From: Pelagibacterales bacterium MED-G43
GTDB lineage: Bacteria > Pseudomonadota > Alphaproteobacteria > Pelagibacterales > Pelagibacteraceae
NCBI GenBank assembly: GCA_002457475.1
Contig: NTJK01000008.1
Coordinates: 1 to 18,425, forward strand
Reading direction: 5' to 3'
DNA: 18,425 nt
The position numbers and the translations under genes were made by a program. This document shows, one piece after another, positions 1-7,084 of this stretch (its first letter is position 1; every line of letters begins with the position of its first letter). Below the pieces are notes generated by a model that searched no databases, had not been told where the DNA came from, and saw only the letters and a program-made list of their open reading frames with translations.

Positions 1-1
1 C

Positions 2-892
2 TCCACCAAAAGAGTAACTTCACCAGAGTTAGAAAAAATACTTTATGAGGTACTCCCAGTTTTAGACCATGGCTTTGTAAGAGTTGTAGATTATATGGGA
101 GATGATAGCTCCATCGTTCAGTCAGCAAGGGTATCCTACGGAAAAGGAACAAAAAAAGTTTCAACAGATGAGGGATTAATAAAATATTTAATGAGACATT
201 GGCACTCAACACCTTTTGAGATGTGTGAGATTAAATATCATGTTAAGCTGCCTATCTTTATTGCACGTCAATGGATTAGACATAGAACTGCAAACGTAAA
301 CGAATATTCAGCACGATATTCAATCTTAGATAAAGAGTTTTATATTCCATCAAAAGATCAACTGTCAGCTCAATCAACTTCAAACAGACAGGGTAGAGGG
401 GACTTAATTACGGGAGAGCAAGCCGATGAAGTTTTAAAAATTCTTAAAGATGATGCTACAAGAACTTATGATAATTATGAAAAAATGCTTAATGAAAGAT
501 TTGATGGAACAACTATAGATGAAGGTAAAGCTGGTCTAGCGAGAGAGCTTGCCAGAATGAATCTTACTTTAAATTCTTATACGCAATGGTATTGGAAAAC
601 CGATTTATTAAATTTATTAAACTTTTTGTTTTTAAGAGCTGATAGTCATGCTCAGTATGAAATAAGAGTTTATGCTGAAGCCATGTTAGATACAGTAAAA
701 AAATGGGTACCTATAACACATGCTGCATTTTTAGACTATAGAGTAGGGGCAGTTCATGTCTCAGCTAAAGGTAAAAAAGTTATTCAACAAATGGCTAAGG
801 GTGAAAAAGTAAGCCATGAAAGTTCTGGTCTTTCGAAAAGAGAATGGAATGAACTAATGACATCTTTTGATTTTAAAGATAAGCTTGTTTAA
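2..892 (+). CDS. thyX: Flavin-dependent thymidylate synthase ThyX (5' end outside window)
   Basis: ThyX makes dTMP from dUMP with methylenetetrahydrofolate as carbon donor and FAD/NADPH for reduction; it replaces ThyA in many small genomes. The reading frame is open from base 2, and the residues before the first in-frame ATG (base 95) already match the family: a [14 protein letters not shown] stretch followed by [15 protein letters not shown]. The true start therefore lies upstream of the window. About 296 residues are visible, close to full family length. The signature RHR-x7-S is present ([11 protein letters not shown], bases 278-310), as is the later [12 protein letters not shown] segment typical of the substrate-binding C-terminal half. 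The stop codon TAA (890-892) overlaps the stop of the convergent gene on the other strand, so there is no room for a separate terminator between them. Confidence 0.95.
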   Translation, partial: STKRVTSPELEKILYEVLPVLDHGFVRVVDYMGDDSSIVQSARVSYGKGTKKVSTDEGLIKYLMRHWHSTPFEMCEIKYHVKLPIFIARQWIRHRTANVNEYSARYSILDKEFYIPSKDQLSAQSTSNRQGRGDLITGEQADEVLKILKDDATRTYDNYEKMLNERFDGTTIDEGKAGLARELARMNLTLNSYTQWYWKTDLLNLLNFLFLRADSHAQYEIRVYAEAMLDTVKKWVPITHAAFLDYRVGAVHVSAKGKKVIQQMAKGEKVSHESSGLSKREWNELMTSFDFKDKLV

Positions 893-1623
893 AACTTGTA
901 AGCAATTTCGCTTACTAAATAATTTCTATTCTGATTTTGATTATTCGAACCAATTGGTCCTTTACCCATATTATCGACATACTTTAAATTAAATCCAATC
1001 TTGTCCGTAATTTCACTTTCAAATTTAATTGACTTAACTCCTCTTAAGTTAACTCCCTCAGCATAACCTATTTTCAAATGGACTGGTTTGTTGTTTATTT
1101 TGAAAAAGTTTTTTTTATTTAGTCTTAAATCAAAAACTCTTTGTGAATGTCTAACGCCTGCAAGTACTGCGCCATCAGATAATTCTTCTCTATAATCACC
1201 TGAAATAAAAAGATCTTTTGAAAAATATTGCTGAATAACTATACCTGCATGAGAATTATCAATTTGTTTTTTTGGATTTTCATCGTGATGTATTATTTTT
1301 CCATATGGATAAAAAACAGTTCCACCTAATTTATACATTAAACCAAGTCTTTGATTGTATCTTATATTTGCAGTCTCATCTCCTGAAGTCGTATCATTAT
1401 AGTTTATGACGTAGTTAAAACTTTTTACAGACAGGTTTTCATTTATCGGATAAGTAAAATGTAAATCTAATGCAGGACCTGGTCTAGTATCATCATATCT
1501 TTGCCCAAGATCATCTACTAAAGTTGAAAAATATCTTATCTGACCATTAACTTTTAAGTTTGAAATATCTGCGTGAACAAAATTAACATGAAACAGAAAA
1601 ATGATTAAAAAAAATATTCTCAT
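889..1623 (-). CDS. Predicted outer-membrane beta-barrel protein, uncharacterised
   Basis: I do not recognise a named family. The 244-residue product begins with a typical Sec signal peptide: a basic residue, a hydrophobic core at residues 3-16, and a likely cleavage after VHA at residue 18. The mature part alternates polar and hydrophobic residues in short strands and is rich in Tyr, Asn and Asp. It ends in YKF, with hydrophobic or aromatic residues at every second position before the C-terminal Phe (the pattern recognised by BAM). This suggests a small outer-membrane barrel of perhaps 8-12 strands; function unknown. It lies 26 bp downstream of mrp on the same strand, so it may be cotranscribed. 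No strong Shine-Dalgarno sequence precedes the ATG. Its stop overlaps the thyX stop. Role and strand count are inference. Confidence 0.8.
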   Translation of the reverse strand: MRIFFLIIFLFHVNFVHADISNLKVNGQIRYFSTLVDDLGQRYDDTRPGPALDLHFTYPINENLSVKSFNYVINYNDTTSGDETANIRYNQRLGLMYKLGGTVFYPYGKIIHHDENPKKQIDNSHAGIVIQQYFSKDLFISGDYREELSDGAVLAGVRHSQRVFDLRLNKKNFFKINNKPVHLKIGYAEGVNLRGVKSIKFESEITDKIGFNLKYVDNMGKGPIGSNNQNQNRNYLVSEIAYKF

Positions 1624-1649
1624 AAAAGTTATTTATTACATTACAAAAA

Positions 1650-2477
1650 TTAATTTAAAGATAGCTTTATTTTATTTGCTATATTCAAAAATAACTTAGA
1701 AACCTCATGTTCAGGATCGGAATGGGTTAAGGGATTGCCCTTATCGGCTGAACTTCTTAAATCTTGATGAATAGGTAGATGACCTAAAAATTCTTTATTA
1801 AATTCTTTAGCAGTTTTTTCTACACCACTCTCTCCGAATATTTTATATTCTTTACCATCGTCACCTTTAAAAAAACTCATGTTATCAATTAATCCTAAAA
1901 TTTTAACACCTGTTTTATCAAACATTTGAATTCCTCTTTTTACATCTAGCAATGCAAGATCTTGCGGTGTTGAAACAATAATTGCTCCATCAACTTTTAC
2001 TTCTTGTGCAAATGTTAGTTGAGTATCTCCAGTTCCTGGAGGCATATCAATTATAATGACATCACGATCTTTCCATAAAACTTTTTGTGTCATTGTTTTA
2101 ATTGCACTAATCACCATTGGACCTCTCCAAATCATTGGAGTTTGTTCATCAACTAAAAATCCCATGGACATAAATTGAGCATCATATTTTTCTAAAGGGG
2201 ACATTGCTTTTCCATCTTCACTTTTTGGTTTTTCATTAAGGTTTATTAATTTTGGAAGAGAAGGCCCGTAAACATCAGCATCAAGTATACCAATTTTTAA
2301 TCCTAAATTTTGAAGCGCAAACGCAAGGTTTATTGCGACGGTAGATTTACCAACACCACCTTTAGCACTTGAAACTAATATCGTATATTTAGTACCGTTT
2401 ATCGGAGTTTTAGTAAATTGCTTAGGAGCAAGCTTTTCTTTCATTGTTTTGCTCATTTCTACTTTTTTTTCAGACAT
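1650..2477 (-). CDS. mrp: Mrp/ApbC-type P-loop ATPase, iron-sulfur cluster carrier (short form)
   Basis: Mrp/ApbC/NBP35 ATPases are cytosolic scaffolds or carriers that deliver Fe-S clusters. The deviant Walker A motif KGGVGKST (residues 39-46), the DADVYGPSLP segment and the IDMPPGTGDTQLTFAQ block are diagnostic. The chosen start gives 275 residues. It is preceded on the minus strand by a strong TAGGAG Shine-Dalgarno (bases 2485-2490) with 7 nt spacing. A longer frame beginning at 2564 would add 29 residues unlike the family and overlap hflK, so I rejected it. Two usual parts are absent: the N-terminal MIP18/DUF59-like domain, and the CxxC after the NMSFF segment, where GDDGKEYKIFG is found. 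Loss of the CxxC is, as far as I recall, common in alphaproteobacterial Mrp. It diverges from hflK. Confidence 0.93.
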   Translation of the reverse strand: MSEKKVEMSKTMKEKLAPKQFTKTPINGTKYTILVSSAKGGVGKSTVAINLAFALQNLGLKIGILDADVYGPSLPKLINLNEKPKSEDGKAMSPLEKYDAQFMSMGFLVDEQTPMIWRGPMVISAIKTMTQKVLWKDRDVIIIDMPPGTGDTQLTFAQEVKVDGAIIVSTPQDLALLDVKRGIQMFDKTGVKILGLIDNMSFFKGDDGKEYKIFGESGVEKTAKEFNKEFLGHLPIHQDLRSSADKGNPLTHSDPEHEVSKLFLNIANKIKLSLN

Positions 2478-2484
2478 AATATCG

Positions 2485-2490
2485 CTCCTA
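2485..2490 (-). promoter_or_regulatory. Shine-Dalgarno site that fixes the mrp start
   Basis: On the minus strand the sequence reads TAGGAG, then 7 nt, then ATG at 2477. It is one of the best ribosome binding sites in the window and supports the 275-residue form of Mrp over the longer open frame. Confidence 0.8.
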
Positions 2491-2496
2491 CATAAC

Positions 2497-2526
2497 TTGT
2501 TTTTGGAGCAAAAGTCACTATATAAA
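2497..2526 (+). promoter_or_regulatory. Candidate hflK promoter, possibly sharing its -10 with mrp
   Basis: A weak -35 (TTGTTT, 2497-2502) is followed after 16 or 18 bp by TATATA (2519-2524) or the overlapping TATAAA (2521-2526). The start of transcription would fall at 2531-2533, on the hflK ATG at 2532. TATATA is its own reverse complement, so it could also serve as the -10 for mrp on the other strand. That would give a start near 2512 and a leader of about 35 nt containing the mrp Shine-Dalgarno. The element lies inside a dyad CACT-ATATAA-AGTG (2516-2529). No convincing -35 is seen for mrp. Confidence 0.45.
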
Positions 2527-2531
2527 GTGTC

Positions 2532-3647
2532 ATGAGTTTCAAAGATAGAATTTTTAAAAATCAATCTCCTTGGGGAACACCCCCTCCAGGTGGCGGTGGA
2601 AGTATGCCAGGTGGAAATGGATCAGGATCAAGACAAGATCCACCAAATCTTGACGACATTATTAAAAATTTTCAAAAAACAATAAATAAATTCTCAGGTG
2701 GAAAATCTGGAGGTTCAAGACCAATCGTAATCGGTTTATTAATAATTTTGGGTCTTTATATCGCTAGCGGACTTTACAGAGTATTGCCAGATGAACAGGG
2801 TGTAGTTTTAAGATTTGGAAAATTTGTAAACACAACTCAACCAGGATTACATTATCATTTACCAATGCCAATTGAGAGAGTGTTAACTCCTAAGGTTACA
2901 AAAGTTAATAGGGTTGATGTTGGCTTTAGACCCGCAAGTGATAGTGGGAGATCCTCTGGGGTTGGAAATGTTCCCGAAGAAAGCTTAATGCTTACAGGAG
3001 ATGAAAATATAGTTGATATAAATTACTCAGTGTTTTGGGTGATAAAAGATGCTGGTAAATTTTTATTTAACATTCAAAGTCCAGTTGAGACAGTAAAAGC
3101 AACTTCTGAAACAGCAATGAGAGAAGTTATTGCAAAAAACAATATTCAAACAATTCTAACTGAAGGAAGAGCAAATATTGAAGTTGAGGTTCAAGAAATT
3201 ACTCAAATGATACTAGATGAATACGAGTCAGGTATTCAAATTACCCAAGTGCAAACTCAGCAAGCTGATCCGCCTGAGCAAGTTATTGATGCGTTCAGAG
3301 ATGTACAGGCCGCAAGAGCGGATAGAGAAAGATCGAAGAACGAAGCAGAGGGTTATGCTAACGATGTAATTCCAAGAGCGAGAGGGGAAGCAGAACAAGT
3401 TTTGCAACAAGCAGAAGCATATAAAAAAGAAGTAGTAGCAAAAGCAGAAGGTGAAGCAAGCAGGTTTTTAGCAATTTACAATGAATACAAAACCGCGAAA
3501 CAAGTTACCCAAGAAAGAATGTATTTAGAGACTATGGAAAAAGTTTTAGCCGATATTGATAAAGTTATTATAGATAAAAATTCTGGCTCAGGTGTTGTTC
3601 CTTATTTACCTTTACCAGAATTAAAAAAATCAGGGAGCAATAATTAA
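2532..3647 (+). CDS. hflK: HflK, SPFH-domain modulator of FtsH protease
   Basis: HflK pairs with HflC in a large inner-membrane complex that encloses FtsH and limits its access to membrane protein substrates. The 371-residue product has the expected architecture: a Gly/Pro-rich cytoplasmic N-terminus (residues 13-34), one membrane segment at about 64-82, then the SPFH/band-7 domain starting at VLPDEQGVVLRFGKF and a long helical region rich in Ala, Glu and Arg (about 250-330). The start is constrained, since an in-frame TAA lies at 2523-2525 just before the ATG and no Shine-Dalgarno is present; see the promoter entry for the possible leaderless start. The stop overlaps the hflC start by one base. 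Confidence 0.96.
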   Translation: MSFKDRIFKNQSPWGTPPPGGGGSMPGGNGSGSRQDPPNLDDIIKNFQKTINKFSGGKSGGSRPIVIGLLIILGLYIASGLYRVLPDEQGVVLRFGKFVNTTQPGLHYHLPMPIERVLTPKVTKVNRVDVGFRPASDSGRSSGVGNVPEESLMLTGDENIVDINYSVFWVIKDAGKFLFNIQSPVETVKATSETAMREVIAKNNIQTILTEGRANIEVEVQEITQMILDEYESGIQITQVQTQQADPPEQVIDAFRDVQAARADRERSKNEAEGYANDVIPRARGEAEQVLQQAEAYKKEVVAKAEGEASRFLAIYNEYKTAKQVTQERMYLETMEKVLADIDKVIIDKNSGSGVVPYLPLPELKKSGSNN

Positions 3648-4516
3648 TGAAAGGCGTTAAACTTATAATTCCAGCAATAGTTTTAATAGTAGTTGTATTA
3701 TTTCAATCTTTATTTATTGTACAAGAAATTAGTCAAGCAATTGTTCTTCAATTTGGTGACCCAAAAAAAATTATAACTAAAGCTGGATTAAACTTTAAAC
3801 TACCATTTATCCAAAACGTAGTTTTCTTAGATAAAAGAATTCTAAATTTAGATAATGAACCTCAAGAAGTTATTGCAGCTGATCAAAAACGTTTAATAGT
3901 AGATGCAATCGCTAGATTTAAGATTGTAGATCCACTTAAGTTTTACATTTCAGTAGGAAATGAAAGAGTAGCAAGATCTAGATTGTCTACAATTATTAAT
4001 TCAAGAATAAGAGGTGTATTAGGTACCCAAGAACTAGCAACACTTTTGTCAACAGATAGAACAAAACAAATGTCAATTATTCAAAATGATGTAAATACGG
4101 AAGCTAAAAATTTTGGAATAGAAATTGTTGATGTAAGAATAAAGAGAGCTGACTTACCTCCTGCTAATAGTGAAGCGATTTATAAAAGAATGCAGACAGA
4201 AAGAGAAAGAGAAGCAAAAGAATTTAGAGCCCAAGGAGCAGAGATAGCTCAAAAAATTAGATCAACAGCTGATAAGGATGTGACTGTAATTCTGGCGGAA
4301 GCTAATAAAAAATCTGAAATTATGAAAGGTGAAGGGGATGGAGAGAGAAATAAAATTTTTGCTAATGCCTTTGGAAGAGATCCTCAGTTTTTTGCTTTTT
4401 ATAGAGCAATGCAAGCTTATGAAAAAGCTTTAATTGGTGGAGAGACGTCTTTAGTTTTATCACCTGATAGTGAATTCTTTAAATTTTTTGGCAAGGCTAT
4501 GAAGCCAGCTAGATAA
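3647..4516 (+). CDS. hflC: HflC, SPFH-domain partner of HflK
   Basis: The second subunit of the HflKC complex. The 289-residue protein has an N-terminal membrane anchor (about residues 5-25) followed by a band-7 domain with the typical LQFGDP, GLNFKLPFIQNV and IVDVRIKRADLP segments. The conserved helical stretch RMQTEREREAKEFRAQG comes next, and the C-terminal part contains the FFAFYRAMQAYEKAL motif. It is somewhat shorter than the E. coli protein (about 330 residues), mainly through shorter loops. Its ATG overlaps the hflK stop (TAATG), and an AGGGAG Shine-Dalgarno lies about 10 nt upstream inside hflK, so translation is probably coupled. Confidence 0.96.
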   Translation: MKGVKLIIPAIVLIVVVLFQSLFIVQEISQAIVLQFGDPKKIITKAGLNFKLPFIQNVVFLDKRILNLDNEPQEVIAADQKRLIVDAIARFKIVDPLKFYISVGNERVARSRLSTIINSRIRGVLGTQELATLLSTDRTKQMSIIQNDVNTEAKNFGIEIVDVRIKRADLPPANSEAIYKRMQTEREREAKEFRAQGAEIAQKIRSTADKDVTVILAEANKKSEIMKGEGDGERNKIFANAFGRDPQFFAFYRAMQAYEKALIGGETSLVLSPDSEFFKFFGKAMKPAR

Positions 4517-4530
4517 TTAATAGTAAACTT

Positions 4531-4716
4531 GTGAATGAATTTATTATCGCAATTGGTTTATTATTTTTTATTGAAGGTTTTTTTCTTGCCATTTTCCCGT
4601 CAAGAATTAAAAATATGCTGAATGTAATTAAGAAAACACCAGAAAATAAACTAAGATCATTCGGACTGTTTTTTTTGATTATCGGCTTTGTAATAATTTG
4701 GTATATAAAAAGTTAG
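4531..4716 (+). CDS. DUF2065 (YjeT-like) small inner-membrane protein
   Basis: A 61-residue protein with two predicted membrane helices (about 3-22 and 42-59) joined by a basic loop. The pattern with an EG in the first helix, then P and K residues, PENKLRSFG, and a second helix starting FFLIIG matches the DUF2065 family. E. coli YjeT, encoded just after hflC, belongs to this family. The only plausible start is a GTG; no ATG is in frame upstream and no Shine-Dalgarno is visible, so translation may depend on reading through from hflC 14 nt away. The stop codon abuts the degP ATG with no gap. The function of the family is unknown; its position between HflC and a Do protease suggests a link to membrane protein quality control (inference). 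Confidence 0.88.
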   Translation: MNEFIIAIGLLFFIEGFFLAIFPSRIKNMLNVIKKTPENKLRSFGLFFLIIGFVIIWYIKS

Positions 4717-6120
4717 ATGAGTTATTTTAAAAAATCATTTTTCCTATTAGTAGTTTTTAATTTTTTGTTTGCTCAAGCTAAAGCTGTCCCAAGTTCTTTT
4801 GCTGATTTAGCAGAAAAATTAATGCCTTCTGTTGTAAATATTTCAACTACTCAAACTGTAAAAACAACAACTAATCAATTACCTTTTCAATTTCCTCCAG
4901 GATCACCTTTTGGTGAAATGTTTAAAGATTTTGAGAGACCAACCGAGAGAAAAGCTTCATCTTTAGGCTCTGGTTTTATTATCAAAGAAGAAGGTATCGT
5001 AATTACAAATAACCATGTGATTGCTAATGCTGAGGATATTCTAATAAGAGTTGGTGATAAAGAATATAATGCTGAAGTGATTGGCGCTGACCCTTATATG
5101 GATCTTGCGGTTTTAAAAATGAAGACTAAAGATAAATTTAAACCCGTAAGCTTTGGTGACTCAAATAAAGCCAGAGTAGGTGACTGGGTTGTCGCTATTG
5201 GTAACCCTTTTGGTTTAGGTGGAACAGTAACGTCTGGGATAATCTCAGCAAGAAACAGACAAATTGGTTTAACGCGATATGAAGATTTTATTCAAACTGA
5301 TGCATCAATTAATCAAGGTAACTCAGGTGGACCATTATTTAATCTTAAAGGAGAAGTTATCGGAGTTAACACAGCAATCATTGCCCCAGGTCAATCCGGA
5401 TCAATTGGAATCGGTTTTGCAATACCCGCCAACGCTGCATCAAATGTAATTGATCAGTTATTAAAATTTGGTGAAACAAAAAGAGGGTGGCTGGGTGTAA
5501 GAATCCAAGAAGTAACGAAAGAAATAGCCGATGTTGAAAAATTAAAAAAACCTGAAGGAGCCCTCGTGGCAAGCGTTGGACAAAATAGTCCGGCAGAAAA
5601 AGCTGGAATAAAAGCAGGAGATATTATTTTAGAATTTGACGGAAAAAAAATAAATACAATGAAAAAACTTCCAAACGTTGTTGCAAGCACAGAAGTAGGA
5701 AAAAGTGTGGAACTCAAAATTTGGAGAAATAAAAAATTAATCTCAAAAAGATTAACTTTAGGAAGACTTGAAACGTCAGAGGAATTTAAAGAAACAAAAC
5801 CAAAAATTGTTAAAAAAGATGTAGACATTCAAAGTTTAAAAATTGCAGTAAGAGATTTAAATGAGAAGGATGTTAGAACTAGAAATCTTAACAAAAAAAC
5901 TAAAGGAGTTGTGATTACTGAAATCTCTAATCGAAGCCCTTTAGCTAATCTCTTAAGTGTAAATGATATAATAATTGAAGTACAAAAAACTCCTGTAAAA
6001 AATTCTGTTGATTTAAATAGAATAGTTAATGGAATTTTTAAAAAGGGTGAAAAGACTTTATTGTTAACAATAATTAATAACAATAATAGAAGAAGATATC
6101 TTGGTGTAAAAATAAATTAA
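4717..6120 (+). CDS. degP: Periplasmic Do-like serine protease/chaperone (DegP/DegQ, HtrA family)
   Basis: DegP-type proteins degrade or hold misfolded periplasmic and outer-membrane proteins. The 467-residue product has a signal peptide ending near AKA (residue 23) and a trypsin-like domain. Its catalytic triad reads His100 (in TNNHV), Asp129 (in DPYMDLAV) and Ser203 (in GNSGGP). Two PDZ domains follow (about 250-345 and 370-465), the second more divergent and very basic. The insertion after the first strand (LA loop) is moderately short, so DegQ is an equally good name. It belongs to the hflK-hflC-DUF2065 operon, starts directly after the preceding stop and has no clear Shine-Dalgarno. Confidence 0.95.
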   Translation: MSYFKKSFFLLVVFNFLFAQAKAVPSSFADLAEKLMPSVVNISTTQTVKTTTNQLPFQFPPGSPFGEMFKDFERPTERKASSLGSGFIIKEEGIVITNNHVIANAEDILIRVGDKEYNAEVIGADPYMDLAVLKMKTKDKFKPVSFGDSNKARVGDWVVAIGNPFGLGGTVTSGIISARNRQIGLTRYEDFIQTDASINQGNSGGPLFNLKGEVIGVNTAIIAPGQSGSIGIGFAIPANAASNVIDQLLKFGETKRGWLGVRIQEVTKEIADVEKLKKPEGALVASVGQNSPAEKAGIKAGDIILEFDGKKINTMKKLPNVVASTEVGKSVELKIWRNKKLISKRLTLGRLETSEEFKETKPKIVKKDVDIQSLKIAVRDLNEKDVRTRNLNKKTKGVVITEISNRSPLANLLSVNDIIIEVQKTPVKNSVDLNRIVNGIFKKGEKTLLLTIINNNNRRRYLGVKIN

Positions 6121-6122
6121 TT

Positions 6123-7040
6123 TTGTCAAAAAAAATTATTCTCTTAGCAGGACCCACAGCTTCAGGAAAATCAAAATTAGCAATTCATTTAGCAAAAAAA
6201 ATGAATGGAGAAATTATAAACGCTGACAGCATGCAAATTTATAAGGAGTTTTCTATTTTATCCTCTAGACCAAGAAGATCTGAAACAAAAAAAATCAAAC
6301 ATCATTTGTATGGCATAGTTTCTGTTAAAAAATATTTCTCAGCAGGCGATTGGCTCAAAGAAGTAAAAAAGAAAGTTCACTTATGTTTAAAGAAAGAAAA
6401 AATTCCAATTATTGTTGGTGGCACTGGATTATATTTTAACACTATGACAAAAGGAATAAGTAAAATTCCAGATATAGACACCAAAACCAGAAATAAAGTA
6501 AGAGTTTTATTTAAATTACTCGGTTCAAAAAAGTTTTATAATAAACTTTTAGAGCTCGATCCTAAGGTTAAAGATAGAATTAATCCAAAAGACTCTCAAA
6601 GAATGCAAAGAGCTTACGAAGTAAAACTCAAAACAAGAAAGTCTTTGTTTGAATGGTTTGCTAAAACTAAATCAGATTTTCAAGGCTTTGATTTAAGAAA
6701 AGTTTTTATTGATATCCCAAGGATGGATTTACTTCCAAATATTACAAAAAGAACAGAACTTATGTTTAAAGAAAATTGCTTAAGAGAAGTTAAAAAATTT
6801 AATAAAATGAGACCGAATAAGAGTCTATCTGCCAATAAAATGATAGGAGTTCAAGAAATTAATCAATTTATTAAAAAAAGTATCTCGTTAGATGAATGTA
6901 AAGAACTTATCAATATTAAGACGAGACAGTACGCTAAAAGACAAAATACATGGGCTCGAGGACATATGAAGAATTGGAACAAGCTATATTCTAAAAATTT
7001 CTCTATTCTTTTGAAAAAAACAATAAAAGTTACAAGCTAA
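6123..7040 (+). CDS. miaA: tRNA dimethylallyltransferase MiaA
   Basis: MiaA transfers a dimethylallyl group to A37 of tRNAs that read codons beginning with U. The 305-residue protein shows the P-loop GPTASGKS (residues 10-17), the INADSMQIY motif, the GGTGLYF segment and the RMQRAYEV block of the family. The start must be a non-ATG codon: TTG at 6123 is only 2 nt after the degP stop, and the next in-frame ATG would remove the P-loop. The initiator is rare and no Shine-Dalgarno is seen, so expression probably relies on translation from degP. It ends the quality-control operon. Confidence 0.94.
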   Translation: MSKKIILLAGPTASGKSKLAIHLAKKMNGEIINADSMQIYKEFSILSSRPRRSETKKIKHHLYGIVSVKKYFSAGDWLKEVKKKVHLCLKKEKIPIIVGGTGLYFNTMTKGISKIPDIDTKTRNKVRVLFKLLGSKKFYNKLLELDPKVKDRINPKDSQRMQRAYEVKLKTRKSLFEWFAKTKSDFQGFDLRKVFIDIPRMDLLPNITKRTELMFKENCLREVKKFNKMRPNKSLSANKMIGVQEINQFIKKSISLDECKELINIKTRQYAKRQNTWARGHMKNWNKLYSKNFSILLKKTIKVTS

Positions 7041-7043
7041 AAC

Positions 7044-7071
7044 TTGACGGTTGGCATTTCTAGGCTAGATT
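7044..7071 (+). promoter_or_regulatory. Candidate promoter for ilvBHC, predicted leaderless
   Basis: TTGACG (7044-7049, five of six consensus bases) is followed by a 16-bp spacer and TAGATT (7066-7071, four of six). Counting seven bases on from the end of the -10 puts +1 at 7078, the A of the ilvB ATG. An in-frame TAA at 7075-7077 excludes any earlier start codon, and there is no room for a Shine-Dalgarno in such a transcript. Confidence 0.55.
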
Positions 7072-7084
7072 GTATAAATGCCAA
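7051..7084. repeat. Perfect 9-bp inverted repeat around the ilvB -10 and start codon
   Basis: TTGGCATTT (7051-7059) and AAATGCCAA (7076-7084) are exact reverse complements separated by 16 bp. The left arm lies in the promoter spacer and the right arm includes the ilvB ATG. It could be an operator for a dimeric regulator. If some transcripts start upstream (read-through from miaA), it could instead be an RNA hairpin hiding the start codon. Confidence 0.5.

Noticed and set aside
95..97. ATG at 95 as the thyX start
   Set aside because: The frame is open to base 2 and the residues before it match the conserved ThyX N-terminus, so the gene begins before the window.
2478..2564. Longer N-terminus for Mrp starting at 2564
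   Set aside because: The extra 29 residues do not resemble the family, overlap the hflK coding start, and the ATG at 2477 has a strong TAGGAG at 7 nt.
5454..5828. 124-codon open frame on the minus strand inside degP
   Set aside because: Phe/Ser-rich composition typical of antisense to an AT-rich gene, no family features, and full overlap with a clearly coding gene.
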